From Clarkia xantiana subsp. parviflora (Eukaryota; Streptophyta; Magnoliopsida; Myrtales; Onagraceae): a stretch of 64,000 bases of DNA. Where the stretch lies: assembly GCA_036873135.1 (NCBI GenBank), contig JAPTYO010000010.1:27211772-27275771 (forward strand). The letters are read 5' to 3'. The notes under the pieces are model-generated. The model did not search any database and was not told where the DNA came from. It saw only the letters and a program-made list of their open reading frames with translations. Within the stretch, counting starts at the first letter, position 1. The number at the start of each line of letters is the position of its first letter. Both the position numbers and the translations under genes were made by a program. Shown here in pieces: positions 1 to 10,387 of the stretch.

Positions 1-579
1 CAACTCCGGCGGGAGACGGGATAAAGAAGACAAAAAAAAATCACTAGAAGACGAAATAACACAGTTTTCGAGAACTGATGTTTTACTATTGATGTGGTGT
101 TTTTTCCCCCTCTTTACATGTAGCTAAGAACTCCTATTTATACTAATCTAGGCTAGAACTAATTAAGCAGTAAATTACACTGATTTATTCTTTTAATAAA
201 TGTTAAATATTCTGAACATTAAATACTAATATTCAGAAAATATACTCTGCAATAAATACAGATAACTATCATAATTTAAACTAAGCCTATTTTAGCAACT
301 TCGTGACCTTCCATATTTAAATACTTCCTTTTTTAAACGCGTTACACATAACTTTTTTGAACGTGTTATATACGTGTCGCGCATACCAAAATTAGGTGTA
401 TACATATATTAATTTTTATTGGATAATTATATAAAAATTCACTACTGAAATAGTAGTTATATATAAATACATCACTAGAAAGATTAATAAATACATATAT
501 ATGAACAATTCTTCCATCTTGAAAATGAACTAGAAACAAATTTTTTTTATCTATCAAATCAATTACTTTTCTTGTAATT
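1..579. other. AT-rich intergenic DNA
   Basis: No convincing coding signal was seen on either strand. The only long open frame is AT-rich and lacks recognisable motifs. Confidence 0.6.
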
Positions 580-1180
580 TTAAATGGCATTTGCAAGTCA
601 CGTGACCCACCCTAAACTTTTGATTTTGTTCAATTTAGTCCCTCTAATACACCCCCTAATTTTTATTTTGTTCAATTTAGTCATAAAATTTCAAAATCGA
701 ACTCAACTGACTTAGCCGGACCCAGCCTAGGGCTAGGTCCGACCCTGATTCGGGGTCACCGGGGTCGGACCTAGCCCTATGCTAGGTCCGACTGGAACCT
801 AGCCCCAATTGGGTCAGTTGGATTTATCAAATTGGGTCAATTGGAACCTAGCCCCCAACTGGGTCAATTGGAACCTAGCCCCAATTGGATCAATTTAGAG
901 TCAACTGGGACCTAGCCCCAATTGGGGCTAGGTTCCAGTTGACTTAGCCAGACCTAGCCTAGGGTTTAGTTCCGACCCTGAGTCGGAGTCGGTTGGGTCC
1001 GGTGACCCCGACCCAGGGTCAGACCTAGCCCTAGGCTAGGTCCGGCTAGGTCAATTGGGTTTGATTTTGAAATTTTACGACTAAATTGAACAAAATAAAA
1101 GCTAGGGATGTTTTATAGGGACTAAATTGAACAAAATCAAAAGTTTAGGGTGGGTCACGTGACTTGCGCATTCCATTTAA
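580..1180. mobile_element. Fold-back non-autonomous DNA element with long terminal inverted repeats
   Basis: The left end (581 onward) and the right end (reading back from 1180) are inverted copies. Both contain AAGTCACGTGACCCACC followed by a block ending in TTCAATTTAGTCCC, giving arms of roughly 130 bp. The interior is GC-richer and is itself made of inverted, repeated blocks around CTAGCCC and GGGCTAGG. There is no transposase frame, so it would depend on an enzyme supplied in trans. Long arms suggest a Mutator-type or fold-back MITE. I could not settle a target-site duplication. Confidence 0.75.
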
Positions 1181-2140
1181 CGGAGAAAACTAACATTCAA
1201 CTAATAGATGTACTAAAATACTTTCTGGAAACGTTTGGTACCAAAAGTAGACGAGAAAAAAAAAAGCATGGTACCAAAAACAGATTTCGGCAAACATATG
1301 GTACCAAATGTACCTTTAACCCAATATTTTATGATTTCCTGAAATTATACTTGAGATAATTGGGTAATGGATGCAAGATCATTCAACTCAAAGCCTAATG
1401 CAGGCAAAGCCTCCATCAGTTTCGGGGGCAAATGATGGATATTGATATAAACAAGTTGATTTGATACCATAATAGGTATTGACTATAAATAGTCTGATAC
1501 CATAATGATCAATCAGCTATAAATATTCATGTGTCATAATAATAATTGACTATAATATTTTGTTAACATAACGGTAGTTGTCTATAAATGGTCATGTATC
1601 ATAATAGTTATTTTATATAAATAAATCTATTATTAACATCGGAGACACATGATAAACTATAGACAATCCACTATAGTGATCTCTCTTTTACATAAACGGT
1701 GACTAACTTTACGTCGGATAGGGATTGCTGATGTTCGCCCTGACATTGTCCCATTTTGCAGGTGCGTGCCCGAAATCCAAATACTAAAGAGTTTAGAGAT
1801 ACCGCAGACGCATTCCCGACAAATTCAGGTTCCAACACTACAGTGAAATAAACATTTTTGTGAACATAAAAACTATATGCACCTTGATGGAAATACCACC
1901 ATTATATTTATATTAAAAATAAAAATGAAGTATGGATTTTGATTTATTTATATATAATTATTTTTGCAAGGGGCATGCATGGAGAGAATTCAGGGCTTTT
2001 TTGAGTACCAATTCCACGACTATAAAATTCATGTTGTAGTTAAGATTTTGATCTGTTTAACATGATTTACTGAAATTAGTTAAGAAGTCCCTTAGGCATT
2101 TGCTAATTAGGGTTGTCTCTCTCTCTAGATAGTACTATTG
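1181..2140. other. Intergenic DNA with degenerate short tandem repeats (about 1430-1640)
   Basis: Between about 1430 and 1640 the motif GACTATAAATnnTC with GATACCATAAT recurs several times at roughly 60-bp spacing, in decayed form. Nothing coding was seen. The region leads into the promoter of the gene at 2296. Confidence 0.4.
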
Positions 2141-2146
2141 TTATAC

Positions 2147-2155
2147 TATATAAAT
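2147..2155 (+). promoter_or_regulatory. Putative TATA box of the cysteine-rich peptide gene
   Basis: CTATATAAATACCCCC lies about 145 bp upstream of the ATG at 2296, preceded by a CT-rich tract (TCTCTCTCTC), a common plant core-promoter arrangement. The inferred leader would be about 115 nt. Confidence 0.6.
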
Positions 2156-2295
2156 ACCCCCACATGGATCTCCTTTAACACCACAACTTTCAGAAGCATC
2201 CAACAAGCAAGAACAATAAATAATAAATAAAACATTAAAAAGCCGCAAGCGTTTTTACTTGTATCCCAAGCTCAACAAGTTCTTTGTTTGAAACA

Positions 2296-2915
2296 ATGGC
2301 TTCGCTCAACAAGATGATTGTCGTGTTCGTAATCTGTCTCATTTTCACCTCTGCATTCCGAAGCTGTGAGGCTGCTGAGAAATCTGCAGAAACACCCGCT
2401 GAGGCCGGAAAATTCAAGTCGTGTTTCACCACGTGTGTTGAGGAGTGCATTGCTAGCGGTCGTGGCTATTCTACCTGTGAGATGGGTTGTGATAATGACT
2501 GTACCACCAAGGAAGAATGGGGTACTTTTCACATTAAAATTGACATTTTAAGCAACAAAAACATGTTATTTTCTAATTTCCCGAAGTATCAGCTTTGTTG
2601 CTCATGTATGATTCATTCTGTTTGGATGCTTAAAAGATATGTTTTTTCTTCGTCAAATTTAAGAGAAAAAAGTAGATATCAATCAATCTGATAGTTGCGA
2701 CACGAATATCAACCTTTAAAAGCTACATAAGTCTGGAATAGAGATTAACAACATAGCATATAATTAGTCTGTGTTTATTTTTTAAACCCTAACTAATTAT
2801 GTATTTATTGTGTGAATTAATGAATTTATAATAATGTACGAGGTTGTTGTTTTGTACAGACATGGTAACTGACATGCTGAAGGGAGGATCGCCTACACCT
2901 GCACCTACAAGCTGA
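2296..2915 (+). CDS. Secreted cysteine-rich peptide, pollen allergen Ole e 6 type
   Basis: A two-exon model fits: 2296-2521 and 2860-2915, with a GT-AG intron of 338 bp. The total is 282 nt, 93 residues. The start sits in a good context (AACAATGGC). Residues 1-26 form a hydrophobic signal peptide, probably cut near SCEA/AEKS. The mature part carries the motif C-x3-C-x3-C-x9-C-x3-C-x3-C (from KSCFTTC to CDNDC), which is the six-cysteine helical-hairpin signature of the Ole e 6 family. These are small secreted proteins, often pollen-expressed, whose function is not established. Exon 2 adds a short tail ending PTPAPTS. Reading through the intron would give a longer C terminus without family resemblance, so I prefer the spliced form. 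The family assignment rests on the cysteine spacing. Confidence 0.8.
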
Positions 2916-3321
2916 ACAGAAGCAAGTTCTTGCAAGGAGCATGGAGTAATTTACTTTCCATATTATTATTTTTAATTAATTAATTAATATGAAAATGTAA
3001 TAAATTTAGCAGCTTCTTTCATTCAAGTTTTGTCACAGATATATCATCATTTTTATCACAAACTCCATTTTTGTTTGTTTAGTGCTAGTTCTTCTATTAT
3101 ACATACTTTTATCTCGGAAGTAAAAGAGCTATCAAAAGATAAATGAAAGGAAACTTTGATAATTAATATAATAGTGAAAAAACTAATTAATGTACAACCA
3201 AATACCAAGAATGATTACCACTATTATTTTCCAACCAAGTTAGATGTATATATAAATCAAAGGTTAAGAACCTAAAACAGTTTCATAAAAAAAAAAAAAA
3301 AAAACCTAAAACAATTATAAC
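2916..3321. other. 3' flank and intergenic DNA
   Basis: AT-rich sequence including a TTAATTAATTAATTAAT run near 2970 and a poly(A) tract of about 18 at 3287-3304. Transcript end signals for the upstream gene probably fall here. No coding signal was seen. Confidence 0.4.
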
Positions 3322-3532
3322 GGTTAGATTCCACATTAGGCTGAGCCAAGTCCAACGGGCCTGCTCAGCCAACGTGCCAGCAGAGAGCAGTCATATATAC
3401 AATTGTGATTTCATTCTAAAACCAATTGGTGATAGGAGGATATGACACATTTACTTATATATATATTGTTCAAATGTACATACACCAACCAGTGTGGTAC
3501 TACAGACTCACGGTGTAGTGTCTATTTCAACA
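3322..3532 (-). mobile_element. Solo LTR of a small (TRIM-like) LTR retrotransposon
   Basis: Read on the minus strand, this starts TGTTGAAATAGACAC and ends near GTGGAATCTAAC. It carries CCTATCACCAATTGGTTTTA and CAGAGAGCA, which recur in the LTRs at 41.9-42.3 kb. No internal domain or second LTR lies next to it, so it looks like a recombined solo LTR. Boundaries are approximate by a few bases. Confidence 0.65.
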
Positions 3533-3554
3533 CCAACTATAGGCTATTTTTTTT

Positions 3555-4343
3555 AAGGGTTAAGAACACAATAGGGGCCTGAATGTTTGCCCATGTTGCC
3601 AAAAGGGGTCTGAATTGAAAAAACGTATTATTAAGGGCCTGAATTTTGAATTTTGTGTATAATTGAGGTCTCCGTCTATTTTTTCTGTTAAAAGTGACGG
3701 AAAAAGGTCACATGCCAAGCATGTGACCAAAAATAATTTGAAAACCCGAAAATGCCCTTTGACCAAAGTGTGTCTCTCATATGTTTGACCTAAAATGACG
3801 AAAATACCCTTTAAGCCACCACAGCTCCGGCGACCACCACCACCCCGACTCCGGCGACCACCACCGGCCTCCGGCGACCACCACCGACCTCCGGCGACGA
3901 CCGAAAAGCTCCGATCGGAGCAAAAAAGCTCCGATCGGAGCTCTGTGGCTCCGATCGGGGCCACAGGGCTCCTGATCGGAGCTTTGTGGCTCCGACCGGA
4001 GCTCCAATCGGAGCTTTTTTGGCTCCGATCGGAGCTTCGGAGCTCCAATCGGAGCTTTTTTGGCTCCGATCGGAGGCCGGTGGTGGTCGTCGGAGCCGGG
4101 TGGTGGTCGCCGGGCGGTGGCCGGAGCGTGGTGGCCTTAATTAAATTGATAAATTGTATAATAATTACAAAAGGGTATTTTTGTCTTTTCACGTGATTCT
4201 GTTAGATTTAACAGAAAATTTGGACGGAGACTTGAAAAAACACAAAACTCAAAATTCAGGCCCTTAATAATACGTTTTTTCAATTCAAACCCCTTTTGGC
4301 AACATGGACAAACATTCAGGCCCCTATTGTGTTCTTAACCCTT
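3555..4343. mobile_element. Fold-back non-autonomous element with iterated CGATCGGAGC core
   Basis: The ends are inverted copies about 150-180 bp long. AAGGGTTAAGAACACAATAG at the left matches the right end read on the other strand, and both continue through GGCCTGAAT and the GTATTATTAAGGGCC block. The middle (3820-4130) holds many copies of CTCCGATCGGAGC, itself a palindrome, flanked by CCGGCGACCACCACC-type repeats, so the core can fold on several scales. Open frames on both strands here are low-complexity products of the repeat. No transposase is present. Confidence 0.75.
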
Positions 4344-4678
4344 TTTTTAATTGCAATCTCATATTTAAAATGTTGATATCTATTTTCTTCTCTTAAATTT
4401 GACGGAACAAAAATATGTTTTTTAAGCATCAAATAAGCCTAAACCTTGATCTGATAATTGAGACACTGAATGTCAACATTTTAAATATGAGACGACAATT
4501 AGGTAGCTACATGACGTATAGTAAGACTGTTTTAGGTTCTCAAGCCCTAAATGAACCCTAAAAATTAAAAATGTGGTTCATCTGAGCCCAAATTCGTGTA
4601 CAGCCCCTAGTCAGGGACCCTATTGAGCCCCAATTTAAGAAGCAAGGTGATGATTGAACTTAAATGGCTTTATTTAGT

Positions 4679-4898
4679 TCAGGCGGTTCCAGTAGTGGGA
4701 GAAAGCTTCATACCCACAAACAAGCCTGCCTGGTAACCAGCTCCACTGAAGGTGGTCACTGGAATTTTTACTGTTCCTCCCTCAATACCAGAGAAGCTGC
4801 AGGGAAGGAAGTGTATTGATATTTGATAGAGAGAGGAAAAGGTAGGTTTACTTGGCAGTTGCTAAGCCATGTCTAACTTGCTCATCAACAAACACTAC
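4679..4898 (-). CDS. Possible last two exons of an unidentified gene
   Basis: On the minus strand, 4852-4898 and 4679-4796 can be joined by a GT-AG intron of only 55 bp whose 3' end is a good pyrimidine-rich acceptor. The joined frame is open for 55 codons, opens with VVFVDEQVRHGLATA and ends GMKLSPTTGTA before a TGA. The composition is protein-like and not repetitive. I do not recognise the family and found no certain upstream exons. The short intron is a caution. It could instead be a downstream part of the transcript from the 6320-6937 gene. Confidence 0.3.
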
Positions 4899-6319
4899 CT
4901 ACTCAGTTGATAAACGCTAAAGTAAGGAATATATATAACTAGAAAGAAATGACAACAAGTTGAAGCTCTGATCGAGTTTTGTAGCGTTTTTAATTTTAAG
5001 CAATACACATGAGTAGCTTTGTCTTAATTAAAGGCAGCAAGTAATTGTGACAAGATATTCAAAGCAAAGCAAAGGATTCCGGTACGGTGCCGGAAACCAA
5101 GTACCATATATCAGAGAGACATCACAGAAAATTAGGGAACTAACTTTCTCATAATATAAGACACTAGTAAGTAGACTTAGTTCTTGAAGCTAAATCCGAA
5201 ATTACTTTCGACTGCAGCATTCATGAAAGCTACAGACTACAGTAACTAACTAGACTTTTAACTGAGAAACAAAACATGGTGAAAAGGAAGCATACTCTTC
5301 TTCTTCACAAGGACCCAAAAGAGTACGAGAGAACAAGCTCTGTGATCTTAAATTCAACACATTGCTCCCCCGACACAGCTCCTGCAATATAAGTCAAGTA
5401 CTCGGATAAATAGTTGTAACACCAATGCAAGGAAGATGGAGACAGGAAAGGGAATGGGTATTACCTTGCATAGAATCAGTTGTTTGCAGTGATCCACAGT
5501 GTATGCATCTTTAGAGGAGCAAACTTAAATCTAACTTGGAGTTTTGACAGCTTAAGTAGGATAGGTGAAACAACTAACCTCTGAAGGTTGGGTGGAAGCA
5601 GAAGAACTGACACAGACCTACTACTACTACTACTGTCTATGTCTCTTCCCATACTTTTCTTTTCTTAAAAACTAGAAAAGTAGGGCAAGAGACAATCACT
5701 ACATAACCGAACCCACAAAAGAACTACTAAGATGAGGGCTAGGGCTATAGCTAACTCTAGGAATGAACATGAACTGATTAGAAAAGAGAAGAACAAGCCT
5801 AAAGGACTTTTGTGGATAAAGGCTATACACCATATACAGGAATTTTTAGAGCTAAAATTACTCGGTACTGGATTAAAGAGCGAAAGGGGAGGATGTTACT
5901 TCTACTAAGACTAAGAGTATTCTACTAATGGAGGTGACTTTCACCACCAACTTACTCTTTTAGAAAGCATTTCCGCAGAGAGACCTATTCCATAGCATCC
6001 CAAGTCTCCACAGGCTATCAAGTTGCAGTTTTCTCAGTTAGGAACTTTCTTTTTGTGTTACAGGACACATAACATGCCTCTGCAATCTTCTCTTCTCTGG
6101 CACTGAGATCAGCAACAGAGGCCATGTTCATGCAACTTCAGTTTTCTGCCACCCACATCAGAGTATAACTGATCCACCAAAGCGATCAGGAGCTACTATA
6201 CTTTCTACATAACTGGAAACATACTGACTCATAAGTGACCAACTACTGAACTGCAATCTAATGCTACAGACTAAGACAATTAACCATTATTTACAGGAAA
6301 CCCGCGCCTCCCAGACAAG
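4899..6319 (-). other. Probable spliced 3' untranslated region or unresolved exons downstream of the PNRC-like gene
   Basis: Several minus-strand splice-like junctions occur: donors AAG/GTAATACC at about 5464 and CAGAG/GTTAGTTG at about 5577, and acceptors TATATTGCAG near 5389 and CTCCTCTAAAG near 5510. They would leave small exons such as 5465-5510. Short open stretches occur but none resembles a known family. This looks like a transcribed, spliced tail. Whether it belongs to the gene at 6320 or to a separate minus-strand gene cannot be decided here. Confidence 0.35.
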
Positions 6320-6937
6320 TCATTCATCGTCTGAGTCGAGGTTAAGGATGCGACGCAGTGTCTTAGTTGCTGAGTCAGCACTGCGGGACAAATCCTTTGT
6401 GGTGAGAGGACTAAAGTCCCTAGTTGGAGATGCAGGAGCAGAATTTGCAATCGGATGCATTGAAATAGTGACATCAGAAACTAGACGAGGCAAGTCAAGA
6501 GACATCGTCCGCTTAGGCAGATGCAGAAACTTCGGGATTGGCAAAGAACTAGGTGGAGGTGAGTTTGAGTATGTAGGACCAGCCCAACGTTCAGAGAAAG
6601 AGAGACTCTCATTGAAGAACCTATAGCCTAAAGGTTCTTCTTTGTGTAGGGGTTTGGTCTTAATGGGAATCGGAGTGCTTTTCGGGGTAGATTTTGGGCG
6701 AGAAACTCCAGTAGCCTTCTCAGCAGTAGGAGATTTCAGATTCACTTTGATAGCAGCAATAGTTGATGATGCCCTTTTCGGGCTTGGAAGAATCCCTTTG
6801 GTGGCATAGAAAGTTCTGCAATTCATCTCCCGTAAGTTCTCAAATGGCGTGGAGTTAAATCTGGCTAATCCCTGTTGCCTACTTTTGCTGTACTGCTGAC
6901 TTTTATGCTGTGCATCCACAATAATAAGAGTCTCCAT
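6320..6937 (-). CDS. PNRC-motif (proline-rich nuclear receptor coactivator-like) protein
   Basis: A complete 205-residue frame starts at METLIIVDAQHK and ends with an acidic tail, LDSDDE. It is basic and Ser/Pro-rich overall. The diagnostic part is at about residues 119-138: ERWAGPTYSNSPPPSSLPIP, then KF. This is the SPPPSSLP-type short motif of the PNRC family, which in animals binds the decapping factor DCP1 and links it to UPF1. In plants such proteins are small, mostly disordered and nuclear or cytoplasmic; an mRNA-decay role here is inferred. Upstream on the same strand an intron in the leader (about 7001-7330) is bounded by CTCTG/GTAAG and AACAG. The overlapping plus-strand frame at 6261-6626 is its shadow. 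Confidence 0.75.
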   Translation of the reverse strand: METLIIVDAQHKSQQYSKSRQQGLARFNSTPFENLREMNCRTFYATKGILPSPKRASSTIAAIKVNLKSPTAEKATGVSRPKSTPKSTPIPIKTKPLHKEEPLGYRFFNESLSFSERWAGPTYSNSPPPSSLPIPKFLHLPKRTMSLDLPRLVSDVTISMHPIANSAPASPTRDFSPLTTKDLSRSADSATKTLRRILNLDSDDE

Positions 6938-7000
6938 TGCATACAGCCTACAGCCTCAACTTGAAACACTCTTCAATAGCCAGATCCAACAGATCAGCCT

Positions 7001-7450
7001 GTTGATCATGCACACAAACACAATTTTAACGATCTAAACCATGACTCACGCAACAAAACTGCAGCAAAATGACACAAATGACCAAAAATAGCAACCCCAA
7101 GCATAAATCTCAGAGGGAAACAGATCTTTGTTCGAATCTAACCGCAGAGAATGGAATATCACGGTCACAAATGGTAAATCCCAAGCTATGTACACAATAT
7201 ATAAGCGTAAACTGCGGAAGTCGAGAAGATAAACAGATCAAAAGCGACCAAAAAGCAGAGAAGTAGAGATGAAGACTCGAATCCATTGTCACATCAAGCA
7301 AGCAACCGATTATCCAGTAAAGAACTTACCAGAGACTACTAATTCAGTCGAAGAATTGTCTGATCTCCACTTCGAATAGGGGATAGTTAGATTCAGCTAT
7401 GGAGAAAGGGAAGTTACAGAGAGAGACGGCGAACAGAACAGAACAAAACC
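7001..7450 (-). other. 5' leader exon and leader intron of the PNRC-like gene
   Basis: The minus strand shows a donor (GTCTCTGGTAAGTTC) at about 7330 and an acceptor (GATCAACAG) at about 7001, followed by about 60 nt to the ATG at 6937. The upstream exon probably begins near 7450. Short open frames in this stretch are intronic. Confidence 0.55.
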
Positions 7451-8071
7451 TCCAGATCTGAATATGCGGCGGCGTATTAATAATGTATTTTAATCTGAAT
7501 TTCTGGTTTAATGATTTTCGGCCTGGTCTGGTTCGAGTAATTCCGGTTTAACAGCGTTAGGATGTCCCGTTAAATTTTGTTTGGATGTACCGTGTCCCAA
7601 CAGCATAGTAGTGGCCGCACCTTTCAACCTTCACATAAAATCCCGACGTTTTTGTTCGTCTCAAGCTCCATTGATGGCCAGTGAAGGATCATCTTCCCTT
7701 CATATTCCAAGTCCGCTCTACGGTCGGATCTGTATCTAGTGTAGTGCATTTGTGGTATGGTTCTTCTTGTTTAATTGATTGAATCGGTTTCCTTCGTAGT
7801 TAGGTTAATCCTGCAGTAGCGATGTGATTAATCAGTCGTTTGTCCATTGGTGTTGGATTTATCTCGTGGGTGTCGTTGTATCCCTCGTCATCTGCACTGA
7901 TGTTACGACTGTATTTAGCTCTTGCATCTAACATTTTTTTACGAAATTCCTCAACGAGACATTCTTGCAAGAGTCCTTTGCAATAGTGATTAGCTCAGTA
8001 AAAAATTTGAATATTATTCGCTGGAATATGACTAACCATTTCAAAGCAACAGGATCTCCAATTTCAGGAAT
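7451..8071. other. Divergent intergenic region
   Basis: Lies between two divergent genes. There is an ATG at 7674 followed by a short open stretch that could be an upstream exon of the protease gene, but its frame closes quickly. Confidence 0.4.
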
Positions 8072-9639
8072 ATGGCTAACCCTTTAAGAGAACAAACATC
8101 TTCGAGTACAAGTGAGAAGGTCTGTTTTTTTATAATGTGTAACTGCTCATTTCAGTTTAAATGTAGAAGTAACCGTTGATAGGTTGATGATTTATAATGT
8201 TTGTAGACTTGGTATGACGAGTGGTTGAAACACGAGAACCGGGTCCAGGTATGTTGCAATATTACAGCTAATATTGGCGTGCATAATGTTCATTATGTAA
8301 CGAGGCTATAAAAAACACTGAATAGGACGTCAATGGGAAAGTAGCAGTCTTAAGGTATATGGACGCCTGTAGGAGTCCTGAGATTAACAAAGAAGAGCAA
8401 ATGGTTCTAAATTATGTTTTTGCCGAAGCTCCGAGTGGCGTAAGCGAAGAAGAATTTGAAAGGTGAGATTTTTGGGAGTCAAAGTTTAATTCGAAAACTG
8501 AAATTCGTTATTTGAGTAGTGGTTTGTGTTTAACAGAGAGGTGCTCACGCAGAACGCGGTGATATCAGTCAGTCGTCGTTTTATGTTGACGCTTCGTCCC
8601 GGAGCATGGATTATTGATGATGTAACTTTCCGTTAGATTGGATTTGTTTGTAGTAGTACACGAAGTGATGATTATGCGTTGGTATGTCTATCTGATTGAT
8701 GCAGGTAATCAACAGTGTAGCGAATATTGTGAACTGCAAACAAAGATCAGAACATAACTGGCGTATTTGGTGCCTACCCACGTGGTCTCAGGTTTGATTA
8801 ACTAGTGGATGTCGTTGCAGTACAGTGTAATGTAACATTAACGGGAGGATCCAATGTTGTTTAATGTTAAATTTACAGCATTTCGCTGCTATGGATGCCG
8901 GACGTCAATCTAGGATGACATCACTTAGCCCATCCTGGTTGGGACTTGGTATTGCGAAATGTGAACAGGTAAGATAATTATATGATTTGGTACATTGTAT
9001 AGGCTATGTTATACTTAGAGATGACGGTGATCATAGTTTTTTATGCACATATATATATATATATATATATATCCAGATCTACATTCCAATGAATGAAGAA
9101 TCAACACACTGGTACTTACTGGTGATATTACTAAAAGAGGGAGCTGTTTATTATGTGGATACGCTGCCTGGTAATTCAAGTAAAAGGATTGATGAGTGTG
9201 CCCGAGTGGTTAGTAAATGAACTTGTAGCATTGTAAGGTCATTTATGATATACCCTAAGTATTTTATTAGGATTTAACATAGGGAAGAGCAGGTATATTG
9301 GATCCAGGAATACTTTCTGCTACATGAGACCAGGAATCCCAATTCAACAACCCGTTATAGGCCGTGTGAATGGGAGATTAAAATTCCTGAGAACGTACCA
9401 AATCAAGCATATTTGGGTGATGGGTGAGAAAGTAGTACCGAGCGCTGAAGAATTATTTTTATTGGCCAGTACTATCGCATAATTAGAAAGATTGAGTTGT
9501 CATATTATGAAGATGTGTTAATGCAGTTATATTATTCAGGAGTAACTGTGGCATGTACGTTATGCATTTCATGACCGCCCACGATCAAATTCCAAACATA
9601 ACACCTCGAACGGTCAGATCGTCCCCTCAATATTGGTAG
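8072..9639 (+). CDS. Ulp1-like (C48) cysteine protease, nine-exon model
   Basis: Nine exons join in phase: 8072-8119, 8207-8248, 8326-8462, 8537-8621, 8705-8791, 8879-8968, 9077-9208, 9290-9423 and 9540-9639 (855 nt, 284 residues). All introns are GT-AG. The protein has the hallmarks of the Ulp1/SENP fold: LRPGAWIIDD early, IYIPMNEESTHWYLLVI with the catalytic His, YYVDTL with the Asp, and GSNCGMYVMHFM with the nucleophile Cys, preceded by a Gln-containing segment. The family removes SUMO-like modifiers. Many plant copies belong to transposon-carried (KIULP/MULE) lineages, so origin from a mobile element is possible. The start is the first in-frame ATG of the joined model. Alternative ends exist (an extra exon near 9695). 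An (AT)n run at 9046-9072 sits in intron 6. Confidence 0.7.
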
Positions 9640-10387
9640 ATTGTGATCTATATTTAAATCTCCAAGTTATTCAATTGAATATTGTCTACAGGTTTTAACT
9701 CCAAGACATCGGGTGTCGATGATTGCTTCTTTGATACTAGCGAAGAATAACACGATGAGATTTACTGTGGAAGGACGAGCGCGTATGTACTGTCGTTAGT
9801 TGTGGCTGTAAAAACTGTTGGAGTAGTAGGAACTACGAAGGAACTGAGGCAATGTAAGTCGTTTTATCTTTATTATGATGCAGTGGTGTAGGGGTGTTTT
9901 GGCGTCCATATAATCCACGGGACAGTTAGACTTGAGTTGGCTGCGAACGAAGTGTGGATGAGGAACAAAAAAAGCTCTAATTATCGTTTTGTGGGTGTTT
10001 GTATAGTAGACTTATATTTCTGACTGATCTGTGGAATACAGCAGATATTTTAGATCCTATCTTTGGTAGATGTCGGATTCCGATTGGTTGATAGTTCAGC
10101 ACATCAGATCCATGTTTTGGATCCGATGTACAGAAGAATTCGCGAGCGTTGGTGGTTTAATTTGTTTTTTCGGGTTGAAAGCTAAATGGCCAAGTCTCCG
10201 TTGAATTGATAATGCTGTTTTGTTATATAACATGGCTTCATTTAACACAATTATGTCGTAATAGCTTGCGTTGATTTGGAGAAAAAAAAAAAGAACACAG
10301 GTTAACCAATTCCTTAAAGTGTAATGCGGTATACATTGACGACACATTGATGCTTTGTGATTGATTTAGTGGACACAACCACCAGAA
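9640..10387. other. 3' flank of the protease gene
   Basis: A further open stretch follows an acceptor at about 9693 and reads toward GRARMYCR before a stop. It may be an alternative terminal exon. The rest shows no clear coding signal. Confidence 0.35.

Noticed and set aside
3560..4196. Overlapping frames of 76-210 codons on both strands
   Set aside because: Low-complexity products of the CGATCGGAGC and CCGGCGACC repeats in a fold-back element; no motifs.
6261..6626. Plus-strand frame of 121 codons
   Set aside because: Antisense shadow of the PNRC-like gene, with no family features.
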